Shown piece after piece: positions 18,338 through 29,925 of a DNA stretch of 64,000 nt (its first letter is position 1; each line of letters opens with the position of its first letter). Source of the stretch: Rubrivivax sp. (lineage in GTDB: Bacteria; Pseudomonadota; Gammaproteobacteria; Burkholderiales; Burkholderiaceae_C); assembly GCA_020248915.1 (NCBI GenBank), contig JADCGP010000015.1:124001-188000 (forward strand), read 5' to 3'. The position numbers and the translations under genes are program-made. Below the pieces are notes generated by a model that saw only the letters and a list, made by a program, of their open reading frames with translations, was not told where the DNA came from and searched no databases.

Positions 18338-18366
18338 ATTCTAGGAACGCCCAAATACCCGGTCAA
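18338..18366 (-). promoter_or_regulatory. Sigma-70-like promoter facing the transglycosylase gene
   Basis: On the minus strand, TTGACC (18361-18366) and TAGAAT (18338-18343) are separated by exactly 17 bases. This is close to the consensus and stands out in this GC-rich window. Predicted transcription begins near 18331, giving a leader of about 200 nt before the transglycosylase ATG. The surrounding 18330-18399 stretch is locally AT-rich. Confidence 0.6.
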
Positions 18367-18399
18367 TAATTTGTTTTTCACTTCAAATAACTGCAAGGA

Positions 18400-19995
18400 A
18401 TGAAGTACCGCGACCTGCGCGACTTCATCGCCCAGCTCGAGCAGCAAGGAGAGCTGCGCAGGCTGGACGAGCCGGTCTCGCCGCACTTGGAGCTGACGGC
18501 CATCGGCGACCGGTTGCTTCGCTCCGGCGGGCCAGCCGTGCTGTGCACGTCGCCGGTGGGCAGTTCGATGCCCTGCCTGATCAACCTGTTCGGCACGCCG
18601 CGCCGGGTGGCGCTGGGCATGGGGGCCTCATCCACCGAGGAACTGCGCGACATCGGCCGGCTGCTGGCGGCGCTGAAGGAGCCCGAGCCGCCGCGCGGGC
18701 TGAAGGAGGCCGGCCGGCTGCTGGCGATGGTCAAGGCGGTGTGGGACATGAAGCCGGCCCTGCTGCGTCAGGCTCCCTGCCGCGAAGTGGTGTTCGAGGG
18801 CGATGACATCGACCTGGGGCGGTTGCCGGTGCAGACCTGCTGGCCGGGCGACGCGGGCCCCCTGATCACGTGGGGTCTAGTGATCACGCGCGGCCCGCAA
18901 ACCGTTGCGTCACCGCGACAGAGACAGAACCTGGGCATCTATCGGCAGCAGGTCATCGGGCGGCGCGAGGTCATCATGCGATGGCTGGCGCACCGTGGTG
19001 GTGCGCTCGACTTCCGTGACTTCGCCCGCGCGAACCCCGGGCGTCCCTTCCCGCTGGCGGTGGCGCTGGGCGCCGACCCGGCGACGATCCTCGGCGCGGT
19101 GACCCCGGTGCCCGACACGCTGTCGGAGTACCAGTTCGCCGGGCTGCTGCGCGGCGGCCGCACCGAGGTGGTCGACAGCGGCGTGGGTGAAGGCGAACGC
19201 ATGCTCCAGGTGCCGGCCAGCGCCGAGATCGTGCTCGAGGGCCACATCCCGCCTGCGGCCCGGGGGTTCGAAGGCCTGAGCGAGCGCGGCGTGCGGCTGC
19301 GCGAGGTCGGCGGCTACCTGCACGCCCTCGAGGGGCCCTTCGGCGACCACACGGGCTACTACAACGAGCAGGACTGGTTCCCGGTGCTGCGCCTCGAGCG
19401 GCTGACCCAGCGCCGCGATGCGATCTACCACAGCACCTACACCGGCAAGCCACCCGACGAGCCGGCCGTGCTCGGGGTCGCTCTCAACGAAGTGTTCGTG
19501 CCGATCCTGCAGAAGCAGTTCCCAGAGATCGCCGACTTCTACCTGCCTCCCGAGGGCTGCAGCTACCGGCTGGCCGTGATCAGCATCCGCAAGGCCTATC
19601 CGGGCCACGCCAAGCGCGTGATGTTCGGCCTGTGGAGCTTCCTGCGCCAGTTCATGTACACGAAGTTCATCGTCGTCACCGACGACGACGTGGACATCCG
19701 CGACTGGAAGGAAGTGGTGTGGGCGCTCACCACGCGGATGGACCCGGTGCGCGACACCACGCTGGTGGAGCAGACCCCGATCGACTACCTCGACTTCGCC
19801 TCGCCGGTGAGCGGCCTGGGCGGCAAGATGGGGCTGGACGCCACGAACAAGTGGCCCGGCGAGACCTCGCGCGAGTGGGGTCGGCCGATCACGATGGACC
19901 CGGCGGTCACCGCACGCGTCGAGCGCATCGTCGCCGGGCTCGCCGAGCCGGCGGCCCTGTCCGCCCCGGCCGCCGCCCCGTCCGCGCTGCGCTGA
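18400..19995 (+). CDS. ubiD: UbiD, prFMN-dependent 3-polyprenyl-4-hydroxybenzoate decarboxylase
   Basis: This is a 531-residue UbiD family decarboxylase of ubiquinone synthesis. The N-terminus [22 protein letters not shown] and the blocks [53 protein letters not shown] and [14 protein letters not shown] match the family. It needs prenylated FMN made by UbiX, which is not in this window. The last 20 residues are an Ala/Pro tail. The purine-rich AAGGA directly abuts the ATG at 18400, with no normal spacer, although the conserved N-terminus leaves no other start. Confidence 0.95.
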   Translation: MKYRDLRDFIAQLEQQGELRRLDEPVSPHLELTAIGDRLLRSGGPAVLCTSPVGSSMPCLINLFGTPRRVALGMGASSTEELRDIGRLLAALKEPEPPRGLKEAGRLLAMVKAVWDMKPALLRQAPCREVVFEGDDIDLGRLPVQTCWPGDAGPLITWGLVITRGPQTVASPRQRQNLGIYRQQVIGRREVIMRWLAHRGGALDFRDFARANPGRPFPLAVALGADPATILGAVTPVPDTLSEYQFAGLLRGGRTEVVDSGVGEGERMLQVPASAEIVLEGHIPPAARGFEGLSERGVRLREVGGYLHALEGPFGDHTGYYNEQDWFPVLRLERLTQRRDAIYHSTYTGKPPDEPAVLGVALNEVFVPILQKQFPEIADFYLPPEGCSYRLAVISIRKAYPGHAKRVMFGLWSFLRQFMYTKFIVVTDDDVDIRDWKEVVWALTTRMDPVRDTTLVEQTPIDYLDFASPVSGLGGKMGLDATNKWPGETSREWGRPITMDPAVTARVERIVAGLAEPAALSAPAAAPSALR

Positions 19996-20008
19996 CGGGC
20001 GGACGCTC

Positions 20009-21610
20009 TCAGGCGGCCCGCGCCGCCGCGCGCACGAGGTCCGCGGCCCGCTCCGCGATCATCACGGTCGGCGCCGTCGTGTTGCCAGACACGATGCGCG
20101 GCATGATCGACGCGTCGACCACCCGCAGGCCCTCCAGGCCGTGCACCCGAAGCTGGGCGTCGACCACGTCGCGCGGCCCGGGACCCATGCGGCAGCTGCC
20201 TACCGGGTGATAGATCGTGTCGGCGTGGCTGCGCACGAAGCGCTCGATCTCCTCGTCGGTCCGAGCGGCGGCCGACCCGGCCAGTTCGCGGCCGCCCAGC
20301 CCCGCCAGCGCCGGCCGGCCGAGGATGGATCGCACGCGCCTGATGCCGACCACCAGCCGTTCCAGGTCGCCCGGGGCGGCGAGGAAGCCGGGGTCGATGG
20401 CCGGCGCGGCGTCCGGGTTGGCGCTGGCCAGCGTGACGCGGCCGCGGCTCTCGGGGCGCAGCACGCAGACGTGGCAGCTGTAGCCATGGCCGAGCACGGT
20501 CTTGCGGCCGTGGTCGAGCAGCTTGGCGATGACGAAGTGCAGCTGCAGGTCGGGCGTCGGCTCGTCCGGGCGGCTGCGCAGGAAGGCGCCGGCCTCGCCG
20601 AAGTTGGTGGTCAGGATGCCGCGCCGCTCGCGGCGCCACTGCAACACGCCTTGCAGCGCGTTCAAGGCTCCGGGCAGCGACAGACCGAACAGCTCGGTGC
20701 GGCCGTCGGCGCGGTGCACGACGGTCACGTCGACGTGGTCGTGCAGGTGCTCGCCGACGCCGGGCAGGTGGTGCACCACCGGCACGCCCAGCGCCTGCAG
20801 CATCGCCCCGTCGCCCACGCCTGACAGTTGCAGGATCTGCGGCGACTGCAGCGCGCCCGCGCACAGCACGACCTCGCGCCGCGCCTCCAGCGTGCGCGTG
20901 GCTGCGCCCTGGACCACCTCCACGCCAGTGGCGCGGCGGCCGTCGAAGCGCACACGCCGCACCCGCGCATCCGTCAGCACCCGGAGGTTCGGGCGCCGGC
21001 CCAGGTGCGGCGTCAGGTAGCCCTTGGCCGGACTGCAGCGCTCGCCGCCCTTCTGCATCACCTGGTACAGGCCGGCACCTTCCTGTGTCGGGCCGTTGAA
21101 GTCGTCGTTGCGCGGCAGCCCGTCCTGCAGCGCCGCCTCGACGAACAGCGCCGAGAAGCGGTTGGGCTGCTGCAGGTCGGCCACGTTCAGCGGCCCCCCG
21201 GTGGCGTGCAGCGCGTCGGCGCCGCGCTCGTTGTGCTCGGCGCGGCGGAAGTAGGGCAGCACGTCGTCCCAGCCCCAGCCGGGGTTGCCCTCGGCGGCCC
21301 AGTGCTCGTAGTCCTCGCGCTGGCCGCGGATGTAGATCATCGCGTTGACCGAGGCCGACCCGCCCAGCACCTTGCCGCGCGGCTGGTAGCCGCGGCGGCC
21401 GAGCAGGCCCGGCTGCGGCACCGTCTCGAAGCCCCAGTTGATGTTGCCCAGGCGCGCCAGCAGCGCGAACCCGGCCGGGCAGTGCACCAGGGCACTGCGG
21501 TCGGGCGGGCCGGCCTCCAGAAGGCAGACGCTGACGGCCGGGTCTTCCGACAGCCGCGCCGCGAGCACGCAGCCCGCGGCGCCGCCACCGACGATGAGGT
21601 AGTCGAACAT
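20009..21610 (-). CDS. GMC family FAD-dependent oxidoreductase (choline/alcohol dehydrogenase type)
   Basis: This is a 533-residue glucose-methanol-choline oxidoreductase. It has an N-terminal dinucleotide site (YLIVGGGAAGCVLAARLSED), the GMC signature around GKVLGGSASVNAMIYIRGQREDY, and the C-terminal catalytic segment HADTIYHPVGSCRMG with the active-site His. It oxidises an alcohol with FAD as cofactor. The substrate is not determinable. It lies 18 bp downstream of a cupin gene on the same strand, so the two are probably co-transcribed. Confidence 0.9.
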   Translation of the reverse strand: MFDYLIVGGGAAGCVLAARLSEDPAVSVCLLEAGPPDRSALVHCPAGFALLARLGNINWGFETVPQPGLLGRRGYQPRGKVLGGSASVNAMIYIRGQREDYEHWAAEGNPGWGWDDVLPYFRRAEHNERGADALHATGGPLNVADLQQPNRFSALFVEAALQDGLPRNDDFNGPTQEGAGLYQVMQKGGERCSPAKGYLTPHLGRRPNLRVLTDARVRRVRFDGRRATGVEVVQGAATRTLEARREVVLCAGALQSPQILQLSGVGDGAMLQALGVPVVHHLPGVGEHLHDHVDVTVVHRADGRTELFGLSLPGALNALQGVLQWRRERRGILTTNFGEAGAFLRSRPDEPTPDLQLHFVIAKLLDHGRKTVLGHGYSCHVCVLRPESRGRVTLASANPDAAPAIDPGFLAAPGDLERLVVGIRRVRSILGRPALAGLGGRELAGSAAARTDEEIERFVRSHADTIYHPVGSCRMGPGPRDVVDAQLRVHGLEGLRVVDASIMPRIVSGNTTAPTVMIAERAADLVRAAARAA

Positions 21611-21628
21611 GTTGGCCTGGCGCGCCGA

Positions 21629-22093
21629 TCAGGCGCGGTGGATGGGGTCGATCCAGGGCACGTTCTCGGGCTTCTCGGCCGGCTCGATGTCCAGGTTGAT
21701 CGCCACCGCCTCACCGTCGCTGCGCACCAGCACGCACTCGAGCACCTCGGTGGCGCTGGCGTTGATCTCCTGGTGGGGCACGTAGGGCGGCACGTAGATG
21801 AAGTCGCCCGGGCCGGCCTCGGCCGCGAACTCCAGCCGTTCGCCCCAGCGCATCCGGGCGCGTCCGCGCACGACGTAGATCACGCTCTCGAGCGGCCCGT
21901 GGTGGTGGGCGCCGGTCTTGGCATCGGGGTGGATGTGCACCGTGCCGGCCCACAGCTTGCGCGCCCCGACCCGGGCCAGGTCGATCGCCGCCCGGCGGTC
22001 CATGCCGGGGGTCTGCGCGGTGTTGGGGTCGAGCCGGTCGCCGGGCACGACCCGCACCCCGTCGTTGCGCCAGCGGGCGCCTGCGTCGCTCAT
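21629..22093 (-). CDS. Single-domain cupin protein
   Basis: This is a 154-residue cupin. Metal-binding motif 1 is seen in GAHHHGPLESVIYVVRGRARM, and motif 2 around GDFIYVPPYVPHQEIN. The N-terminus contains WAGTVHIHPDAKTG. Proteins of this form are usually called cupin-domain sugar-binding or dioxygenase-like proteins; no reaction can be assigned. It is the first gene of a probable cupin-GMC pair, divergent from the ABC transporter across 171 bp. Confidence 0.82.
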   Translation of the reverse strand: MSDAGARWRNDGVRVVPGDRLDPNTAQTPGMDRRAAIDLARVGARKLWAGTVHIHPDAKTGAHHHGPLESVIYVVRGRARMRWGERLEFAAEAGPGDFIYVPPYVPHQEINASATEVLECVLVRSDGEAVAINLDIEPAEKPENVPWIDPIHRA

Positions 22094-22264
22094 CGTGCGC
22101 TTGCCTTCCGTGTGACTGCCGTGTGGCCTGCCCGGCCGCGCGCGGGGCGCGCGGCCTCGCGGAGCATTGTGCGCGACCGGCCCGCCGCGGCGCGCGCCGA
22201 TAATCCGCGGTTTGCGCGCGCTCCGGGTGGCTTCCCGGCAGCGGCCGCGCGGGGGAGGCTTCCG

Positions 22265-24169
22265 GTGCTGTTCCGGCGATTCGAGACGCTCGTGCACCCG
22301 TACCCGGAGGCCCTGCCCCCGGTGCCGCCGCGCACCTTCTTCGCGTTCCTGTGGGCCTGCTCGCGCGGCACGCGGCCCTACCTGCTGCTCATCGGGCTGC
22401 TGACGGCGGCCATCGGCGTGTTCGAGGCCATGCTCTACAGCATGATGGCCCACATCGTCGACGCGCTGGCCCGCACCCGGCCGGCCGAGCTGTGGGCCGA
22501 CCACGGCGGCACGCTGGCGCTGCTGGCGGCGGTGCTGCTCGGCTCGATCGCCGTCGCCGCCGGCCAGGCGCTGGTGAAGTACCAGGCGCTGTTCGGCAAC
22601 TTCCCGATGCGGCTGCGCTGGAACTTCCACCGGCTGATGCTCGAGCAGAGCATGAGCTTCTTCCAGGACGAGTTCGCCGGCCGCATTGCCACCAAGGTGA
22701 TGCAGACCTCGCTGGCGGTGCGCGACTGCTGGCTGATCGTCACCGACATCCTGGTCTACGTCGTCATCTACTTCGCGACGATGCTCGGGATCGTGGCCGT
22801 GTTCGACCCGCTGCTGGCGCTGCCCTTCGTCGGCTGGCTGGTGCTGTACGCGCTGGCGCTGTGGTATTTCGTGCCGCGCCTGGGGCGGGTGGCGCAGCTG
22901 CAGGCCGACGCGCGCAGCCTGATGACGGGCCGCGTCACCGACGCCTACACCAACGTGGCCACCGTCAAGCTGTTCAGCCACGCCGACCGCGAGGCGCAGT
23001 TCGCCCGCGGCGCGATGCAGGAGTTCATGGGCACCGTGCATGCGCAGATGCGGCTGGTCACGCTGTTCGAGACCTGCATCCAGGCGCTGTCGGTGGCACT
23101 GATCGGCGCCATCACCGCCGCGGCGCTGCACGGCTGGGCGGCAGGCGCGATCGGGGTCGGCGCGGTCGCGGCCTCCACCGCGCTGGCGATCCGGCTGCAC
23201 GGCATCTCGCACTGGGTGATGTGGGAGATGGCCTCGCTGTTCGAGCACGTGGGCACGGTGCAGGACGGGATGCGCACGCTCTCGCGGCGCCGCCCGATCG
23301 TCGATCCCCCGGGCGCGCAGGCGCTGGAGGTCACGCGCGGCGAGCTGCGCTTCGAGGACGTGCGCTTCGGCTACGGCGGCAGCCGGCCGGTGCTGGACGG
23401 CTTCTCGCTCGTGGTGCGGCCCGGCGAGAAGATCGGCCTGGTGGGTCGCTCGGGCGCGGGCAAGAGCACGGTCGTCAACCTGCTGCTGCGCCTCTACGAC
23501 GTGGAGGGCGGCCGCATCCTGGTCGACGGCCAGGACATCGCCGGAGTGACGCAGTCCAGCCTGCGCAGCGCGATCGGCATGGTCACCCAGGACACGTCGC
23601 TGCTGCACCGGTCGGTGCGCGACAACATCGTCTACGGCCGGCCCGGCGCCACCGACGAACAGATGCAGCGCGCCGCCGAGCGCGCCGAGGCGCACGACTT
23701 CATCGGCTCGCTCACCGACCCGCAGGGCCGGCGCGGCTACGACGCCCATGTCGGCGAGCGCGGTGTCAAGCTGTCCGGCGGACAGCGCCAGCGCATCGCG
23801 ATCGCCCGCGTGATGCTCAAGGACGCGCCGATCCTGCTGCTCGACGAGGCCACCAGCGCGCTCGACAGCGAGGTCGAGTCGGCAATCCAGGCCAGCCTGT
23901 ACCGGCTGATGGAGGGCAAGACGGTGGTGGCGATCGCGCACCGGCTGTCGACGATCGCGGCGATGGACCGGCTGGTCGTCATGGATCGCGGGCGCATCGT
24001 CGAGATGGGCGACCACCGGACGCTGCTGGCGCAGGGCGGCCTGTACGCGCGGCTGTGGGCGCACCAGAGCGGGGGCTTCCTCGGAGAGGACGACGACGAG
24101 GGGTCGCCGCCCGAGCAAGGTGCCGTGCGGGTCGCCGGCCAGCCGGCCGCCACGCGGCCCGAGGACTAG
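22265..24169 (+). CDS. MsbA/multidrug-type ABC exporter (fused TMD-NBD)
   Basis: This 634-residue half-transporter has a six-helix membrane domain (about 30-330) and a C-terminal ATPase. Walker A is GLVGRSGAGKSTVVNLLL, the signature is KLSGGQRQRIAIARVML, Walker B is PILLLDEATSALD and the H-loop is AIAHRLSTI. It should homodimerise to export a lipid or drug. The GTG start at 22265 is set by a strong ribosome-binding site (GGGGGAGG, about seven bases before). The last 40 residues are acidic and variable. Its stop shares the palindrome CTAG with the converging gene. Confidence 0.92.
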   Translation: MLFRRFETLVHPYPEALPPVPPRTFFAFLWACSRGTRPYLLLIGLLTAAIGVFEAMLYSMMAHIVDALARTRPAELWADHGGTLALLAAVLLGSIAVAAGQALVKYQALFGNFPMRLRWNFHRLMLEQSMSFFQDEFAGRIATKVMQTSLAVRDCWLIVTDILVYVVIYFATMLGIVAVFDPLLALPFVGWLVLYALALWYFVPRLGRVAQLQADARSLMTGRVTDAYTNVATVKLFSHADREAQFARGAMQEFMGTVHAQMRLVTLFETCIQALSVALIGAITAAALHGWAAGAIGVGAVAASTALAIRLHGISHWVMWEMASLFEHVGTVQDGMRTLSRRRPIVDPPGAQALEVTRGELRFEDVRFGYGGSRPVLDGFSLVVRPGEKIGLVGRSGAGKSTVVNLLLRLYDVEGGRILVDGQDIAGVTQSSLRSAIGMVTQDTSLLHRSVRDNIVYGRPGATDEQMQRAAERAEAHDFIGSLTDPQGRRGYDAHVGERGVKLSGGQRQRIAIARVMLKDAPILLLDEATSALDSEVESAIQASLYRLMEGKTVVAIAHRLSTIAAMDRLVVMDRGRIVEMGDHRTLLAQGGLYARLWAHQSGGFLGEDDDEGSPPEQGAVRVAGQPAATRPED

Positions 24170-24657
24170 CGCGGCGGTGTCGGCAGGCCCATCGGGGTCG
24201 GCAGCGTCGGGGCGAACGGGGGCGGTTCGGGCGGTTCGGATGGCTCGATCGGGTCGATCGGGTCGATCGGGTCCTCACCCCGATCGGCCGGCGGCAAGGC
24301 CGACTTGACGATCATCGGCTGGGTGTCCGGGAACGCCGAGTCCTCGCGCCCGGCGTGCGCTGCCATCCGGTTCATCGCCGCCGACATCGCGGCCGCGCGC
24401 TCGGCCTGGTCGCCCTGCGTGCCGGCGCCGCGTCCGCGCGAGAGCGGGTGCGACTCGGCCAGCACCTCGCTCAGCGCAGCCAATCGGGCGCCGAGCGTGT
24501 CGGCCTGCCGCTCCAGCATGAAGCGCGAGTTCTCCGAGTCCTCGAGCCGGCGCTCGACCTCGGCCAGCCGACGGCGGTGCTCCCACCACGCGAGTCCGAG
24601 CGCGCCGACCGCCAGCACGGCCAGGAACAGCCCGAGAGGACCCCAGATGTCTCCCAT
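24166..24657 (-). CDS. Membrane-anchored coiled-coil protein of unknown function
   Basis: The 163-residue product starts MGDIWGPLGLFLAVLAVGALGLAWW, an N-terminal membrane anchor. A charged helix follows (about 27-65, RRRLAEVERRLEDSENSRFMLERQ, probably coiled coil), then a Pro/Asp-rich tail (DPIDPIDPIEPSEPPEPPP). I recognise no family. It converges on the ABC exporter gene, and the two stop codons are complementary within CTAG (24166-24169). Confidence 0.62.
   Translation of the reverse strand: MGDIWGPLGLFLAVLAVGALGLAWWEHRRRLAEVERRLEDSENSRFMLERQADTLGARLAALSEVLAESHPLSRGRGAGTQGDQAERAAAMSAAMNRMAAHAGREDSAFPDTQPMIVKSALPPADRGEDPIDPIDPIEPSEPPEPPPFAPTLPTPMGLPTPPR
24246..24272. repeat. Three 9-bp tandem units (CGATCGGGT)
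   Basis: Three perfect tandem copies of CGATCGGGT encode part of the DPIDPIDPI run in the small membrane-anchored protein. The repeat keeps frame. Confidence 0.8.
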
Positions 24658-24802
24658 CCCGCCGGTATCGGCCCCGGCTGCCGCGACTTGAGCAGCCGTC
24701 GCCGCCAGCGCCAAGCGTGCCACGGAGCAGGGCGGCCTGACGGCCGGGCCGCGGCGGCCCGGGGCCCCGGCGCCGCCGACGCTGCCGCGCCGCCGGCCCG
24801 GG

Positions 24803-25225
24803 TCAGCCGCCCGCCGGCTCGACGGCGGGCACGAAACGCAGCGCGACGCCGTTGTTGCACCAGCGCTGGCCGGTGGGCGCCGGCCCGTCGTCGAACACGT
24901 GGCCATGGTGGCCGCCGCAGCGCGCGCAGTGGTACTCGGTGCGGGTCATGAAGAACTTGCGGTCGGTCTTGGTCTCGAACGCCCCGGGCAGGGTCGTGAA
25001 GAAACTCGGCCAGCCGGTGCCGCTGTCGAACTTCATGTCGCTCGTGAACAGCGGCGAGCCGCAGCCCGCGCAGACGAAGGTGCCCTGCCGGTGCTCTTCG
25101 TACAGCGGGCTCGTCCAGGCGCGCTCGGTGCCTTCCTTGCGCAGCACGGCATAGGCCTCGGGCGAGAGGCGCGCCTTCCACTCGGCCTCCGTCAGGCGGC
25201 GCGGGTCGGGGTTCGGTTCGGTCAT
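24803..25225 (-). CDS. msrB: Methionine-R-sulfoxide reductase B
   Basis: The 140-residue MsrB reduces methionine-R-sulfoxide in proteins. Two zinc CxxC pairs ([11 protein letters not shown] and [18 protein letters not shown]), the [10 protein letters not shown] block and the catalytic Cys in [11 protein letters not shown] are all present. The final block differs slightly from the common R(Y/F)CxNS form. It is divergent from the YgiQ-like gene across 129 bp. Confidence 0.95.
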   Translation of the reverse strand: MTEPNPDPRRLTEAEWKARLSPEAYAVLRKEGTERAWTSPLYEEHRQGTFVCAGCGSPLFTSDMKFDSGTGWPSFFTTLPGAFETKTDRKFFMTRTEYHCARCGGHHGHVFDDGPAPTGQRWCNNGVALRFVPAVEPAGG

Positions 25226-25354
25226 CGTCGGGCTCCGTCCAGGGGCCGCAGTGTCGCCCGGCGGCGGCGGCGTCCGCCGCCTGCAGGGGCAAGGGAGGGC
25301 AGCGACAATGCCGGGTCGCGCGCAGCCTCCGGTGCTGCTGCTCGAGTCCACACC

Positions 25355-27859
<2,505 letters not shown>

Positions 27860-27957
27860 GCGCAGGCCGCTCCCGGCGGCCGCGGCCCGGGCGTATCCTG
27901 CCAGGAGGCAGCCGCTGTGCGCCGCGCCGCGAGGCGCGCCACCACGAGGAGATCCCG

Positions 27958-28635
27958 ATGACCCTGCGTCCCGGAAGCAGCGCCCTTGTGGCCGGCCTGG
28001 CCGCTGCGGCCCTGCTGGCGTCCTGTGCCAGCACATCGCAGAGCGGTCCGATGGGCTTCTTCGTCACCAGCACCGGCGTCGGCCGTGGCGCCGACCTCGG
28101 CGGGCTCGATGGCGCCGATGCGCACTGCCAGAAGCTGGCCGCGGCCTCGGGCGCGCCCGGCGCCGCGCAGCGCCGCTGGCGTGCCTACCTGAGCACGAGC
28201 GCGGCCGGCCCGGCCGCCCCTGCGGTCAACGCCCGCGACCGCATCGGCAAGGGCCCGTGGTTCAACGCCAAGGGCGAGCTCGTCGCGCGCGACGTCGAGC
28301 AGCTGCACGGCGCCAACCGCCTGATCAAGGCGACGGCGCTCGACGAACGCGGAAACGCGGTCAAGGGGCGCGGCGACACGCCCAACGAGCACGACATCCT
28401 GACCGGCTCGCGCCTGGACGGCACGGCCTTCTCGCCGGCCTACGACCTGACCTGCCGCAACTGGACCAGCAGTGGCGAAGGCCAGGCGATGGTGGGGCAC
28501 CACGACCGGATCGGGCTGGTGAGCGACCCCTGGGCGCTGTCCTGGAACTCGTCGCACTTCACGCGCGACTGCAGCCAGGACCAGCTGCGAACGACCGGCG
28601 GCGCCGGCCTGTTCCACTGTTTCGCGGCCGACTGA
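27958..28635 (+). CDS. Lipoprotein with lectin-like (DUF1554/endostatin-like) fold
   Basis: The 225-residue product has a signal peptide with lipobox LASC (Cys about 22). Its domain contains [22 protein letters not shown] near the start and [14 protein letters not shown] plus [21 protein letters not shown] later, ending in GLFHCFAAD. This spacing of cysteines and the pattern resemble C-type-lectin-like collagenase NC10/endostatin or DUF1554 proteins. A periplasmic or surface role is likely; the ligand is unknown. GAGGAG lies a few bases before the ATG. Confidence 0.7.
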   Translation: MTLRPGSSALVAGLAAAALLASCASTSQSGPMGFFVTSTGVGRGADLGGLDGADAHCQKLAAASGAPGAAQRRWRAYLSTSAAGPAAPAVNARDRIGKGPWFNAKGELVARDVEQLHGANRLIKATALDERGNAVKGRGDTPNEHDILTGSRLDGTAFSPAYDLTCRNWTSSGEGQAMVGHHDRIGLVSDPWALSWNSSHFTRDCSQDQLRTTGGAGLFHCFAAD

Positions 28636-28731
28636 CAGCCCGGGAAGACTCGAGCCGCGCCCGCACCAGGGGGCCCTAGGGCGTCGAGCAGGACGCGGCG
28701 TGCAGGCCGGGCCGGTTGCCCCGGCGCGCGC

Positions 28732-29892
28732 TCACACCCGCTCGGCGGCCAGCGCGAGCTCGAGCGCGTCGAGCTCGTCGTCGCGCGTGTAGGGCATCAC
28801 CGACACGCGCACGAAGGCGTGCGCACCGTGCGTCGTCACCGGCACCTCGATGCGGTGGTGCTCGAACAGGCGCCGCCGCAGCGCCTCGGCGTCGGTGCAG
28901 CGGACCGGCACCGGCACCATCTGGCCGAAGCAGTCGTCGGGCGCGATCGGTGCGAGGCCGTTGCGGCGGCCCACGCGGTGCATCAGCGCCAGGGCGCGGA
29001 CGCGGCTCTCGGCGCGCAGCCGCGGCGCGTCGTGCGCAGCCCAGAAGTCGAGTGCTGACGGCAGCGCGAGCCAGGGCGTGACGTCGCGCGTGCCCTGCCA
29101 TTGCAGCCGGCGCTCGAGCAGCGTACGGCCGGTGTAGGCGTCGAAGCCGGTGTGGCCGGCGCCGGCCGCGTCGGCGACATAGCCCCAACTCACCACCGGC
29201 GCGTGCACGAGGGGCTGCACGTCGCGCCGCACGTGCAGGAAGGCGCTGCCGCGCGGGGCGCACAGCCACTTGTGGAAGTTGCCGGTGTAGGCGTCGGCGC
29301 CCAGCGCGTCGAGGTCGAGCGGCAGCTGGCCGGGCACGTGGGCGCCGTCGACGACGACGGCGATGCCGAGCGCCCGCGCCCGCGCCACCAGCCCGGCCAG
29401 CGGGAACACCAGCGCGGTGGTCGAGGTGACGTGCGAGACGAAGATCACCCGCGTGCGCCCGTCGGCGGCGGCCAGCACGCGGCCGGCGAAGGCATCCGGG
29501 TCGAACGGCAGCGGCACCTCGACGCGCCGGTAGCCGGCGCCGCGCTCGCGGCAGGCCACCTGCCACGCGGCCTCGCAGGCGCCGTACTCGTGGTCGGTAC
29601 CGAGCACCTCGTCGCCGGGCGCGAGCGGCCACGAGCGGGCCATCGTGGCGACGCCGGTGGTGGCGTTGGGCACGAACACGAGGTCGTCGGCCTGCGCTCC
29701 GAACGCAGCGGCCGCCCGCTCGCGCGCCGTGCGCAGCAGCGCCGCCGAGCGTCGGCCGAGGAACTCCACCGGGTTGCGCTCGAGCTCGCGCTGCCAGCCC
29801 TGCCACGCCTCGAGCACGGGTGACGGGCAGGCCCCGTAGGAGCCGTGGTTCAGGAAGACGAGGCCCGGATCGAGCAGGAACTGGTCGCGCAT
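28732..29892 (-). CDS. Class V PLP aminotransferase, isopenicillin-N-epimerase-like
   Basis: This is a 386-residue fold-type I PLP enzyme. The N-terminus FLNHGSYGACPSPVLEAW, the cofactor Asp/His region VVVDGAHVPGQLPLDLDALGADAYTGNFHKW (with the Schiff-base Lys in NFHKW) and the segment VPNATTGVATM match the isopenicillin N epimerase-like branch of class V. The family includes epimerases and cysteine desulfurase-like enzymes; the substrate here is unknown. Confidence 0.85.
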   Translation of the reverse strand: MRDQFLLDPGLVFLNHGSYGACPSPVLEAWQGWQRELERNPVEFLGRRSAALLRTARERAAAAFGAQADDLVFVPNATTGVATMARSWPLAPGDEVLGTDHEYGACEAAWQVACRERGAGYRRVEVPLPFDPDAFAGRVLAAADGRTRVIFVSHVTSTTALVFPLAGLVARARALGIAVVVDGAHVPGQLPLDLDALGADAYTGNFHKWLCAPRGSAFLHVRRDVQPLVHAPVVSWGYVADAAGAGHTGFDAYTGRTLLERRLQWQGTRDVTPWLALPSALDFWAAHDAPRLRAESRVRALALMHRVGRRNGLAPIAPDDCFGQMVPVPVRCTDAEALRRRLFEHHRIEVPVTTHGAHAFVRVSVMPYTRDDELDALELALAAERV

Positions 29893-29925
29893 CGCGCGGC
29901 CATCATCGCTCAGGTCGGCGGACCC

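Noticed and set aside
18238-18486. Short minus-strand open frame (82 codons) with two RVNP motifs
   Set aside because: The RVNP repeats come from the GGGTTRACCC dyads. The frame runs through the start of ubiD and has no ribosome-binding site.
20828-22264. Long open plus-strand stretch in front of the ABC exporter
   Set aside because: It lies opposite the GMC oxidoreductase and cupin genes, has no family resemblance, and the exporter has a strong ribosome-binding site at 22252-22258 with GTG at 22265.
21629-24118. 829-codon open frame antisense to the ABC exporter
   Set aside because: Only its last 155 codons are a real gene (cupin). The rest is His/Arg/Asp/Gln-rich antisense sequence typical of high-GC genomes.
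24899-25354. Upstream open extension of the YgiQ-like gene
   Set aside because: It is antisense to msrB, and the conserved YgiQ start begins right after the GTG at 25355.
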